Source of the DNA: Clostridia bacterium
GTDB taxonomy: Bacteria > Bacillota > Clostridia > Oscillospirales > Acutalibacteraceae
DNA length: 64,000 nt
Assembly (NCBI GenBank): GCA_017436225.1
Contig: JAFSDM010000004.1
Coordinates: 36,816-100,815, forward strand
Direction of reading: 5' to 3'
Position numbers and translations under genes: made by a program. The notes below the pieces were generated by a model that saw nothing but the letters and a program-made list of their open reading frames with translations, made no database searches and was not told where the DNA came from. This document shows positions 1 to 7,714 of this stretch, in pieces (within the stretch, counting starts at the first letter, position 1; every line of letters begins with the position of its first letter).

Positions 1-733
1 TTCTGAGCGTTGCCGCCATTACGGGAACGTCAATCGTTTCGCCCTTTTGCTCGGCATTATGAATTGTATTTATCACTGCAGTTTTAAGACCCGAAAAGCT
101 AAAATCGTATTCACTATCCTCAATATGCGGAAAGGGTAACGGATATTTTTTAAAATCGGGTGTGGATGCGATTTTATCGAGCGTTACACCACCGGGATAA
201 GATAGACCCATAGCGCGCGCCGCTTTATCAAAGCATTCGCCAGCGGCATCATCGCGGGTGCGAGCTAAAATTTCAAAATCGGTATAATCCTTAACTAAAG
301 CCACAACCGAATTACCGCCCGACACCAAAAGACATAAAAACGGCGGTTTCAGCTCGGGTGCGGTTATGTAGTTAGCGGCAATGTGACCCCTTAAATGATG
401 CACAGGAATAAGCGGTACACCTAATGCTTTTGCCAAACCTTTAGCAAAATTAACGCCAACCAAAAGCGCGCCAATAAGTCCCGGTGCGGCGGTTACCGCT
501 ACGGCATCAATATCCTTTCTTGTAATATTCGCTTTTTCTAGCGCCTGTTCGGCAAGACCATAAATAGCCTCGGCATGACGGCGTGATGCAATTTCGGGTA
601 CTACGCCGCCGTATAATTTATGCTCCTCTACCTGAGATGCAATAACACTTGATAAAACCTCTCTGCCACGTGTTATAGCAACCGCGGTTTCATCGCAGGA
701 GCTTTCAATTGCTAAAATAATTTTTTCACTCAT
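1..733 (-). CDS. tsaD: tRNA N6-adenosine threonylcarbamoyltransferase TsaD (3' end cut by window edge)
   Basis: TsaD transfers the threonylcarbamoyl group to A37 of ANN-decoding tRNAs. The N-terminal ~244 residues are visible and begin MSEKIILAIESSCDETAVAI. The metal-binding HLRGH (HxxxH) and the LLVSGGNS motif are readable, so the ASKHA core is intact as far as it can be seen. The C-terminus lies outside the window. The ATG overlaps the end of rimI by 8 bases and has a GAGGT Shine-Dalgarno. The order phosphatase-rimI-tsaD fits the usual clustering of rimI with the t6A genes. The TsaB/TsaE partners are not in the window. Confidence 0.95.
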   Translation of the reverse strand, partial: MSEKIILAIESSCDETAVAITRGREVLSSVIASQVEEHKLYGGVVPEIASRRHAEAIYGLAEQALEKANITRKDIDAVAVTAAPGLIGALLVGVNFAKGLAKALGVPLIPVHHLRGHIAANYITAPELKPPFLCLLVSGGNSVVALVKDYTDFEILARTRDDAAGECFDKAARAMGLSYPGGVTLDKIASTPDFKKYPLPFPHIEDSEYDFSFSGLKTAVINTIHNAEQKGETIDVPVMAATLR

Positions 734-1166
734 ATTTAAAATACCTCGTCATAATAAATGCATCCTCTGTTGGGTTGCGGTAGAAATTTTTACGTCTACC
801 CACCTCATTAAATTCAAAGGTTTTATAAAGCTCAATTGCCGCCACATTAGAAACCCTGACCTCTAAAGTTATGAAGGATAAAGATTTTTCTATAGAAAAA
901 TTAATAAGCTCTTTAACTATTTTCGAGCCAATACCCTTTCGGCGATATTCGGGAAGAACGCCTATATTTGTAACGTAGCCCTCATCTAAAACGGTATACA
1001 TACCGCCATAGCCTATAACCTTTTCGCCATCCTTCGCCAAGAAAAATGCTGTAGTATCTTCAGAGCTTATAATCTGTTCAACAGTCCAAGGGGTAGAAAA
1101 GCAGCTGCGCTCAATTTCGGCAATAAACTGAGCATCCTTTCTTATATTGGTTGATTTTTCAATCAA
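726..1166 (-). CDS. rimI: Ribosomal-protein-alanine N-acetyltransferase RimI (GNAT)
   Basis: A 146-residue GNAT acetyltransferase of normal RimI length. Acetyl-CoA-binding motif A is seen as the run LPEYRRKGIGSKIVKEL (R/Q-x-x-G-x-G/A), preceded by the beta-strand segment YVTNIGV. The C-terminal part has the family pattern ...LEVRVSNVAAIELYKTFEF, in which N-x-x-A-x-x-L-Y packs on the cofactor. The 8-base overlap with tsaD supports the RimI rather than a generic GNAT assignment. The substrate (N-terminus of S18, or a broader set as in many Firmicutes) cannot be decided from sequence. Confidence 0.9.
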   Translation of the reverse strand: MIEKSTNIRKDAQFIAEIERSCFSTPWTVEQIISSEDTTAFFLAKDGEKVIGYGGMYTVLDEGYVTNIGVLPEYRRKGIGSKIVKELINFSIEKSLSFITLEVRVSNVAAIELYKTFEFNEVGRRKNFYRNPTEDAFIMTRYFKYE

Positions 1167-1181
1167 TTAAATCCATCCCCC

Positions 1182-1598
1182 TTAAAGAGTTTTTAAAAGC
1201 TCGTTAATACCGTCCGATATATTTTCAAGACAGTTAAAATATTCCTCTTCGCTTTTTCCGTACGGGTCTGAAATACCGCCCGCCAAAACTAAAATTTTGT
1301 TTTCATCCACACCCACATTTAAAAGGGTGTTTTTGTGCTCATTTGTCATAACAACAATTAACTCTGCTTCATCAATAGCGTAAAAACTAAGACTTTTTGA
1401 AGTATAATTAATATTTTCAATACCTATTTTCGATAAAGCCTTAACGGACTTTTCGTTTATTGGGTCGCCATATGCCGCAAGACCTGCGCTATCTGCAATG
1501 TAGTCCAGATTTCTATCCTTTGCAATTTTATTAAACAAAAACATTGCCATAGGACTGCGGCAGGTGTTACCCGTACATACAAATATAATTTTTTTCAT
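1182..1598 (-). CDS. ywlE: Low-molecular-weight phosphatase, predicted protein-arginine phosphatase (YwlE type)
   Basis: A 138-residue LMW-PTP-fold enzyme. The P-loop is C8-T-G-N-T12-C-R14-S and the general-acid loop is SDPYG with D111. In Bacillus YwlE the threonine in the GNT position, where tyrosine phosphatases have Ile, confers phospho-arginine specificity, so T12 points to an arginine phosphatase. This contrasts with the second LMW phosphatase at 4965-5402, which has Ile there. The gene has its own SD (GAGGTG) and heads the rimI-tsaD run. No McsB kinase is in the window, so substrate and pathway are inferred from the family. Confidence 0.8.
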   Translation of the reverse strand: MKKIIFVCTGNTCRSPMAMFLFNKIAKDRNLDYIADSAGLAAYGDPINEKSVKALSKIGIENINYTSKSLSFYAIDEAELIVVMTNEHKNTLLNVGVDENKILVLAGGISDPYGKSEEEYFNCLENISDGINELLKTL

Positions 1599-1670
1599 AA
1601 AAAGTTTTTCACCTCATACACTGCCCACATAGCACAGTTCCCATCTAAATAAATATTCAAGAAAATAAAA

Positions 1671-1922
1671 ATTGTTCACAGTGCATTTTGTGGTGAGTGG
1701 TGCCGTATTTTTATACTGCCCCGAGCCAACAAAAGTGTGCTGTGGGAAGCTTCAAAAAATTGTTCACAGTGCATTTTTGGGCGAGTGGTGCTGTATTTTT
1801 ATACTGCCCCGAGCCGTAAAAAGTGTGCTGTGGGAAGTTTCAAAAAATTGTTCACAGTGCATTTTTGGGCGAGTGGTGCTGTATTTTTATACTGCCCCGA
1901 GCCGTAAAAAGTGTGCTGTGGG
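1671..1922 (+). repeat. Tandem array of three 88-bp structured repeats 3' of polA
   Basis: Three head-to-tail copies start at 1671, 1759 and 1847 (exact period 88); the last stops 8 bases short of the polA stop codon. Copies 2 and 3 are identical over their shared 76 bases. Copy 1 differs at about ten positions. Each copy folds on the plus strand: CACAGTGCA pairs with TGTGCTGTG, extended by a T-rich/A-rich stem. Within that stem, unit positions 20/60 read G-C in copy 1 and T-A in copies 2-3, and 21/59 read T-A and G-T. These are compensatory changes. The only ORFs across the array are repeat translations and are not believed to be coding. Confidence 0.9.
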
Positions 1923-1929
1923 CAATTTT

Positions 1930-4497
1930 TTATCCCTTAGCTGTGTACCAGTCTTTACCGCGATGTATATCCACCAAAAGCGGCACTAAAAGCTCGGCAG
2001 CGTGTTCCATTTCTTGTTCTAAAATTTTGCCCGCTTGTTTTGCAACGCTTTCCTCAGCTTCCACAATAAGTTCATCATGCACCTGTAAAATCACACGTGC
2101 ATCGAGTCCGCTTTCCTTCAATTTATCACGGGTTTTAATCATTGCAAGTTTAATAATATCTGCGGCACTGCCCTGAATAGGCATATTCCTTGCAACACGC
2201 TCGCCGAAGGCACGTAAATTACCGTTTGAGCTTTTTAGCTCGGGCAGATAGCGTCTACGACCGAACATTGTACAAGAATATCCTTTTTCCTTAGCCGTTT
2301 CAACCGCTTCGTTCATATATTTTGCAATTTGCGGATAGGTTGCAAAATAACCGTCGATATATTTTTGCGCTTCGGCACGGGATACGCCGATATCCTGACC
2401 GAGCGAGAAGGCGCCAATACCATAAACTATTCCAAAATTTACTGCTTTGGCGCTACTGCGCATTTTAGGTGTTACCAAAAGGGGTGGCATATTAAACACC
2501 TCGCCTGCGGTTTTGGTATGGATATCCTCGCCGTTTTTAAAGGCGTTTATCATTGCTTTATCCCCTGCAAGATGGGCTAAAACGCGAAGCTCAATTTGAG
2601 AATAGTCGGCATCGACCAAAAGGTAGCCTTCTTTTGCAACAAAGAATTTACGAAGCTGTCTACCTTCCTCTCTGCGAACGGGAATATTTTGCAAATTAGG
2701 CTCAAGAGATGAAATTCTACCTGTTCTAGTTTCGGTTTGATTAAAGGTAGAGCGAACTCTACCATCACTTTCCACCGCCTTTAAAAGACCTTCACAATAG
2801 GTGGAATTAAGCTTGGTTATTGTTCGGTATTCCAAAACAAGATTTATTATAGGATGGTCATATTTAAGCTTTTCTAATATTTCGGCGGTGGTAGAATAAC
2901 CGCTTTTTGTTTTCTTGCCCGATTTAAGACCTAATTTTTCAAAAAGGATTACACCGAGCTGTGCGGGAGATTTAATATTAAAAGTTTCGCCCGCAAGAGC
3001 ATAAATTTCCTTTTCTAAATCGGCAGTACGTTGATTTAAGGACTCACGCATTTCGGTAATTCCTTCAATATCAAGCTTAAAGCCTACTGTTTCCATTTCT
3101 GCCAAAACACGCGCAAGCGGAATTTCAATTTCGGTAAGAAGTTTATTCATACCCGTTTGCTCTATTTCGTCCGAAAGGGGTTTATAAAGCATAGCCGCTT
3201 CTGCCAACTGTAAAAACTGTTCATCCTCGCTATTTTCTATTTGTGGGATTTGCTTTAAATATTCACTTGTAAGGCGCGGCAGGTCATAAGAATTTGAGGA
3301 TGGCGAACTTAAATATCCCGCCAAGGTAACATCAAAATCAACAAGCGGAATTTCAAAAATATTAAACATAAGCTTATAAAGCTGTTTGCTGTTTACGGCG
3401 CTTATTTTAAGTGTTTTATTGTCGAAAATAGATATAAGCTCTTTATTATTTTCGGTAATTTTCGTTTTAGAAAGGAAGTCATCAGCCGCAAAATAAAGGG
3501 TATTTTCGCTTGGCATAACCGTTACCAAGGTTTCATTTTTTAGTTTGGTTACGAAATCCTTAAACTCTAAAATTTTAAAGACTTTTTGAGGCTCTTGTTC
3601 GTTTGCAGGGTTATTGTCTAACCCATCATCCTCCAAATTCATTTGGGATAGCATTTTATAAAACTCTAATTTTTTTAGCATTGCCGCAAGGGCAGATTTA
3701 TTCTGCTTTTTAAACGCATATTCGGAAAAATTAGTTGAAATTGGAACGGCACGGTAAATTGTACCTAGTGTTTTACTTAAAAATGCGTTTTCTTTATCGG
3801 CGGCAAGCTTATTTCTAACGCCCTCTTTAATATCAAGCTCGGCAAGGTTTTCATAAATTTCTTCAATACTATTAAAGCGTTTAATAAGGTCGGTAGCGGT
3901 TTTTTCACCAACACCCGCAACACCGGGAATATTATCACTGAAATCGCCCATAAGCGCTTTAAGCTCTATCATCTGCTGTGGTGTAAGACCGTATTTTTCC
4001 ATTAAATATTCGGGAGTGCAAGGGATAATTTCGGGCCGACCCATTTTAGTAGCGGCGAGTAAAACGGTGGTATGCTCTGACACTAGCTGAAGGCTATCAC
4101 GGTCACCTGTGGAGATAACGCACACGTCATCGTTTTGCTCGGCGGCAAGGCTGAGTGTACCTAAAATATCGTCCGCTTCATAACCTTCAAGCTCAATAGT
4201 GGTATAGCCAAAAAGATTTAATAGCTCCTTTAAAACGGGGATTTGTTCGGCAAGCTCAGAGGGCATAGGTTTTCTACCCGCTTTATACTCACCATACATT
4301 TTATGGCGAAAGGTTGGGGCTTTAAGGTCAAAAGCAACTGCTACCCCATCCGGATTTTCACGTTGGATAAGGCTATTTAAAATATTCATAAATCCATAAA
4401 TTGCATTGGTAAACTGACCGTCCTTTGTAGTAAGCGGTTTAACGCCGTAAAAGGCACGGTTTACTATACTGTTTCCGTCAACTGCAAGTAACTTCAT
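1930..4497 (-). CDS. polA: DNA polymerase I
   Basis: An 855-residue family A polymerase for gap filling and Okazaki primer removal. The N-terminal FEN-like 5'-3' nuclease (~1-290) shows MKLLAVDGNS, YEADDILGTL, STGDRDS and the helix-hairpin-helix GVAGVGEKTA. The C-terminal polymerase domain carries motif A (DYSQIELRVLAH), motif B (RSSAKAVNFGIVYG) and motif C (QVHDELIVEAEE). The middle domain (~300-450) lacks the DxE motif of a proofreading 3'-5' exonuclease, as in many Firmicutes PolA proteins. The gene has its own promoter at 4531-4559 and an SD TTGGAG. It sits between two structured repeat arrays. Confidence 0.97.
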   Translation of the reverse strand: MKLLAVDGNSIVNRAFYGVKPLTTKDGQFTNAIYGFMNILNSLIQRENPDGVAVAFDLKAPTFRHKMYGEYKAGRKPMPSELAEQIPVLKELLNLFGYTTIELEGYEADDILGTLSLAAEQNDDVCVISTGDRDSLQLVSEHTTVLLAATKMGRPEIIPCTPEYLMEKYGLTPQQMIELKALMGDFSDNIPGVAGVGEKTATDLIKRFNSIEEIYENLAELDIKEGVRNKLAADKENAFLSKTLGTIYRAVPISTNFSEYAFKKQNKSALAAMLKKLEFYKMLSQMNLEDDGLDNNPANEQEPQKVFKILEFKDFVTKLKNETLVTVMPSENTLYFAADDFLSKTKITENNKELISIFDNKTLKISAVNSKQLYKLMFNIFEIPLVDFDVTLAGYLSSPSSNSYDLPRLTSEYLKQIPQIENSEDEQFLQLAEAAMLYKPLSDEIEQTGMNKLLTEIEIPLARVLAEMETVGFKLDIEGITEMRESLNQRTADLEKEIYALAGETFNIKSPAQLGVILFEKLGLKSGKKTKSGYSTTAEILEKLKYDHPIINLVLEYRTITKLNSTYCEGLLKAVESDGRVRSTFNQTETRTGRISSLEPNLQNIPVRREEGRQLRKFFVAKEGYLLVDADYSQIELRVLAHLAGDKAMINAFKNGEDIHTKTAGEVFNMPPLLVTPKMRSSAKAVNFGIVYGIGAFSLGQDIGVSRAEAQKYIDGYFATYPQIAKYMNEAVETAKEKGYSCTMFGRRRYLPELKSSNGNLRAFGERVARNMPIQGSAADIIKLAMIKTRDKLKESGLDARVILQVHDELIVEAEESVAKQAGKILEQEMEHAAELLVPLLVDIHRGKDWYTAKG

Positions 4498-4530
4498 AGA
4501 AAAAACACTCCAAAAATCAAATACATATTT

Positions 4531-4559
4531 ATTATACCAAATTTATTTTGATTTGTCAC
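4531..4559 (-). promoter_or_regulatory. Sigma-A-type promoter of polA
   Basis: Read on the minus strand: -35 GTGACA (4559-4554), 17-base spacer, -10 TATAAT (4536-4531), with TGG before the -10 giving an extended -10 element. It lies about 34 bases upstream of the polA ATG. Confidence 0.7.
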
Positions 4560-4584
4560 TATATTTTCACGAAATTTTTTCGCA

Positions 4585-4915
4585 AACGCGTGGCGTTTGA
4601 TCCAATTACGCCATAGTTTTAGCATACCGCAAAATTCTACCCCGCGTCCATACAATTTGCAAATATAGGATACTTACTAACGCGTGGCGTTTGATCCAAT
4701 TACGAATAGGATTTCTACACGTGGCTTAGTTTTTACCCCGCGTCCATATAGACTGTTATTTTAAGGTGATTTTTAAACGCATGGCGTTTGATCCAATTAC
4801 GCCATAGCTTTAGCATACCGCAAAATTCTACCCCGCGTCCACGTCATTTATGAATATAAAATAGTTGCTTACGCGTGACGTTTGATCCAAATACGCCACA
4901 ATTCCAACCTGCAAT
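4585..4915. repeat. Array of four ~67-bp structured repeats with ~28-bp unique spacers, upstream of polA
   Basis: Copies begin near 4585, 4679, 4775 and 4870 (periods 94, 97, 94). Copies 1 and 3 are almost identical, copy 2 diverges in its middle, and copy 4 is 3'-truncated. Each starts ACGCGTGGCGT and full copies end CCCCGCGTCCA. An inner hairpin (T)GGCGT / ACGCC(A) encloses the loop TTGATCCAATT, which is almost invariant. The closing pair 4590/4614 is G-T in copy 1, A-T in copy 3 (4781/4805) and G-C in copy 4 (4875/4899). ACGCG/CGCGT form an outer stem. No reading frame is conserved between copies, so this is not coding. The repeats are too long and too few for CRISPR. Confidence 0.85.
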
Positions 4916-4948
4916 TCATAAAAATAAAAGGCAGACGTAACGCCTGCC
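4915..4948 (-). terminator. Rho-independent terminator of the mreB-LMW phosphatase operon
   Basis: On the minus strand GGCAGGCGTTACGTCTGCC (4948-4930) forms a hairpin followed by a TTTTATTTTTA tract. It lies 17 bases after the phosphatase stop codon. Confidence 0.85.
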
Positions 4949-4964
4949 AATAACATATTAAATA

Positions 4965-5402
4965 CTATATTTTTTCTAAAAGGCATTTACACCCCAAGGT
5001 TATTTGCTGGAAAACCTTTTCAAAATTTCCTGTATACCACGGGTCTTCAATATCGCCGGGGGTACTAGTAAAATCAAGCAATTTGTAAACCTTATTTTCG
5101 GGGTCATCACCCAAAATTCTAAAAAGGCGCGGAAGATTATATTCCTCCATTACCACCAAATAATCAAACTCTGTATAATCTTCCTTTTTAATTTGGCGTG
5201 CGCGGTGATTACCAAAGGGGATATTATGCTTATTAAGAGTCTTTACTGCAGGTGGATAGATAGGGTTGCCTATTTCTTCGGTGGACACCGCTTTAGATTC
5301 AACATAAACATCATCCCTGTTCTTCACAAGGTCTTTCATAACGTATTCAGCCATTGGACTACGACAAATATTCCCGTGGCAGATAAATAAAATTTTAGTC
5401 AT
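4965..5402 (-). CDS. Low-molecular-weight protein tyrosine phosphatase
   Basis: The start chosen is the ATG at 5402 (MTKILFICHGNICRS), with SD GAGGAAG five bases upstream. A longer frame to 5423 has no ribosome binding site of its own. The product is about 145 residues. The P-loop is C8-H-G-N-I12-C-R14-S and the general-acid loop is DIEDPWY, so both catalytic elements are present. Ile in the GNI position is the tyrosine-phosphatase signature. It is the last gene of an mreB-DUF6472-DUF1294 operon and is followed by a terminator. A role in controlling a tyrosine-phosphorylated protein is likely, but the partner is not in the window. Confidence 0.88.
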   Translation of the reverse strand: MTKILFICHGNICRSPMAEYVMKDLVKNRDDVYVESKAVSTEEIGNPIYPPAVKTLNKHNIPFGNHRARQIKKEDYTEFDYLVVMEEYNLPRLFRILGDDPENKVYKLLDFTSTPGDIEDPWYTGNFEKVFQQITLGCKCLLEKI

Positions 5403-5416
5403 TATACTTCCTCTTT

Positions 5417-5689
5417 TTAACAAACTTTTAAAAAATATAAAATTGCGGCTATTTGAAGTATTAGCATTAAGGGTATTGTCACCGTAAATTTAGGTTTTCG
5501 TGTTTTATGCCTAAAAAGGTAGATTGCGACTAGTCCGCCGAGAGAGCCACCGATAAAGGCAAATAAAAGTAATGTGGCTTCCCTTATTCTTTGTTTTCCT
5601 TTAATTGCGGCACGTTTATCTGCGCCGAAGATAATAAAGGTTATTAAATTAATTATGACTAAATATATTAGTAAAAGTTTTATTAACAT
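5417..5689 (-). CDS. DUF1294 family small membrane protein
   Basis: A 90-residue integral membrane protein with hydrophobic segments at about 3-22, 38-58 and 68-86. It has the family signature: a basic ...GADKRAAIKGKQRIRE loop, then GGSLGGLVAIYLFRHKTRK. No enzymatic motif is visible and the function of the family is not known. It sits one base after the DUF6472 stop and 14 bases before the LMW phosphatase start, so it is cotranscribed with them. Confidence 0.85.
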   Translation of the reverse strand: MLIKLLLIYLVIINLITFIIFGADKRAAIKGKQRIREATLLLFAFIGGSLGGLVAIYLFRHKTRKPKFTVTIPLMLILQIAAILYFLKVC

Positions 5690-5690
5690 A

Positions 5691-5885
5691 CTAGTTTTGC
5701 TTTCTCACCATTTTATACTCATCGTAGAACTTGAAATACGGACAGTTAAAATCAGAACCGCTCATAAAGCGGATTAGCTCATCCTCATCTAAATTAATTG
5801 AGCAAACATCACAGTCGTATTCATCATCATACATAAAATATGCGCACTGCTCACAGTTGGTTGGTTGTTTTTTATTATTTTTCAT
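5691..5885 (-). CDS. DUF6472-like small Cys/acidic protein
   Basis: A 64-residue, strongly acidic protein. Cysteines sit in CEQCAYFMYD, DCDVC and NCPYF, followed by the tail DEYKMVRKQN. This arrangement matches the small Clostridia family DUF6472, from memory of the family pattern. The four to five cysteines suggest metal binding, but no function is known. It is 10 bases downstream of mreB in the same operon. Confidence 0.75.
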   Translation of the reverse strand: MKNNKKQPTNCEQCAYFMYDDEYDCDVCSINLDEDELIRFMSGSDFNCPYFKFYDEYKMVRKQN

Positions 5886-5895
5886 AAACTAAAAA

Positions 5896-6921
5896 CTATC
5901 CCTCTATTTTAAGCTCTTGGATTGCGCGATACTGATAATCCACGTTTTTAAGTATTTCGGGCATTTTGAGTGCTGCAGCTGCACCGTTTACCGCAGTATG
6001 AAGCGGGTCGGATGCCATATGCACCTTAGTACCAATACAGTTTTCAAGCAGTTTATCAAATCCGCCAAGAAGCGAACCGCCGCCTGTAAGGTAAATGCCC
6101 TCGGTCATAATATCCGCTACCAAATCGGGGGGCGTTTTTTCAATAACACGGCGAATTCCGCTTATTATTGCATAACATTTTTCCGAAATAGCCTCATAAA
6201 CCTCGCTTGAAGTAATCTCAAACGCGGTGGGAAGACCTGTTTGAAGGTGACGTCCCTTTACGGTAATAGCAACTTCTAAGGTATGCTCAATAGCGGTACC
6301 AATTTTCATTTTAATTTGCTCAGCAGTAGCAAGACCTATTAATATATTATAATTTCTTTTAACGTACTTAATAATTGCCTCATCAAAATCTCTTGATGCA
6401 ATGGGAATAGAGTCACAAGCGGCAATACCTCCCATAGAGATAGTTGCGGCATCGGTTGTGCCTGCGCCCATATCTATTACCATACTGCCCTTTGGTGTAT
6501 TAAAATCAAGCCCTAGACCTACTGCAACCGCCAAGGGTGCTTCAATGGTTTCGGCGTTTCTTCCGCCCGATGCCTCTACAACATCTGCAACCGAGTGATG
6601 CTGCATAGCGGTAACTCCGCTAGGCATAACAACCATAACCTTTGGCTTTATAATGCGGCTGCCAAATGCGGCGGTCATATATTCCTTAAGCATACTTTCG
6701 GCTATATCATAATCGGCTATAACGCTACGCTGAATTGGAAAAACGCAGGTTAAACTATCGGGCGTACGACCGATAGTTTCAAACGCCTTTTCACCGAAAT
6801 AAATTGGCTCCCTTGTATCGGTATCTACCGTAACAACTGAAGGAAGCTCTAAAACTATTTTATTACCCGAGGCCAAAACAATTTTACTTGTACCTATATC
6901 TATTGCAATATTGGTAGCCAT
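5896..6921 (-). CDS. mreB: MreB/Mbl-family cell-shape actin homologue
   Basis: About 341 residues from the ATG at 6921 (MATNIAIDIGTSKIV), which has SD AGGAAAG. The upstream in-frame ATG at 6942 has none. ASKHA/actin nucleotide-binding motifs are clear: phosphate-1 IDIGTSK, phosphate-2 VIDMGAGTTDAA and adenosine EGIYLTGGGSLLGG. MreB filaments organise lateral wall synthesis under the membrane. The usual mreC/mreD do not follow; instead come DUF6472, DUF1294 and a tyrosine phosphatase. This may therefore be an Mbl- or MreBH-like paralogue rather than the mre-operon copy. The stop of comF is only ~50 bases upstream, so read-through from comF is plausible. Confidence 0.92.
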   Translation of the reverse strand: MATNIAIDIGTSKIVLASGNKIVLELPSVVTVDTDTREPIYFGEKAFETIGRTPDSLTCVFPIQRSVIADYDIAESMLKEYMTAAFGSRIIKPKVMVVMPSGVTAMQHHSVADVVEASGGRNAETIEAPLAVAVGLGLDFNTPKGSMVIDMGAGTTDAATISMGGIAACDSIPIASRDFDEAIIKYVKRNYNILIGLATAEQIKMKIGTAIEHTLEVAITVKGRHLQTGLPTAFEITSSEVYEAISEKCYAIISGIRRVIEKTPPDLVADIMTEGIYLTGGGSLLGGFDKLLENCIGTKVHMASDPLHTAVNGAAAALKMPEILKNVDYQYRAIQELKIEG

Positions 6922-6973
6922 TTTTATCTTTCCTACTTTCATTAACTACTACTTATTTATTTTACATTATAAA

Positions 6974-7714
6974 TTAATTTTTTTCAACGGTTTGTTTTTC
7001 TTCATCTTTATTTTTAGGGTAAACGGTAAGCGCGGTAATGGCAATAACACTTTCGGCACCCGAAAGCTTAAGCTCCTTTGCGCACTGACTTAAGGTTGCG
7101 CCCGTAGTTTTAATATCATCTACAAGCAAAATCGTTTTGCCCTTAATATTGCAGTTATTACAAAAAGAATACTTGCTTACAACGTTTGAAAATCTTTGCT
7201 CAATAGTGTTGGTTTCGTGTTGCTTTGAGGCTTTTTTAGGCTGCTTTAGCAACGGAATATATTTAACTTTCAACTGCCTTGATATGCCTTTTGCAAGTAG
7301 CTTTACTTGGTCATAGCCGCGCTCATTTAAGGTTGATTTGTGTGACGGAACCGAGGTTATTATATCTATTTTAAAATCACCCTGTTTTTCTTTAAGCCGT
7401 TCAACCATTTTAAGTGAGAAAAATTCATAGCCCGAACGGTTGCCGCCAAACTTAAAGGAATAAAAGGCAGATTTTGTTTTATTGTCTGCCTCTAAACAGG
7501 AAATCATTTTATCAAAATAATAAAAATTCCATTTACAGGCACACAGTTTCACGGGCAGACCGCATTTATCACAGGTTTTTAAACTTATAAGCTCGGGTGA
7601 CGGTAAGCAGTTTTTACAAAAGTGCTTAAGCGGTGATATTTTATTGCAAATAAGGCAGGTGTTAGGGAAAACAAGCGCAACCGTTTTTTCTAAAATACTA
7701 CTAAGCAAACGCAT
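6974..7714 (-). CDS. ComF family phosphoribosyltransferase-like protein
   Basis: A 246-residue ComF/GntX-type protein. The N-terminal zinc finger has paired cysteines (CLIC, CKNC, CDKCG, CAC). The C-terminal type I PRTase fold shows ERGYDQVKLLAKG and the PRPP loop ILLVDDIKTTGATL. In naturally competent Gram-positives ComFC acts in DNA uptake; elsewhere the role is unclear. It overlaps the recD2 3' end by 14 bases, so the two are translationally linked. Confidence 0.88.
   Translation of the reverse strand: MRLLSSILEKTVALVFPNTCLICNKISPLKHFCKNCLPSPELISLKTCDKCGLPVKLCACKWNFYYFDKMISCLEADNKTKSAFYSFKFGGNRSGYEFFSLKMVERLKEKQGDFKIDIITSVPSHKSTLNERGYDQVKLLAKGISRQLKVKYIPLLKQPKKASKQHETNTIEQRFSNVVSKYSFCNNCNIKGKTILLVDDIKTTGATLSQCAKELKLSGAESVIAITALTVYPKNKDEEKQTVEKN

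Noticed and set aside
1672-2176. Plus-strand ORFs of 105 and 117 residues
   Set aside because: They translate the 88-bp repeats (the same peptide recurs) and run antisense into polA; no Shine-Dalgarno.
4585-4915. CRISPR array
   Set aside because: Units are ~67 bases, only four and diverged, spacers short, no cas genes. A structured-repeat explanation fits better.
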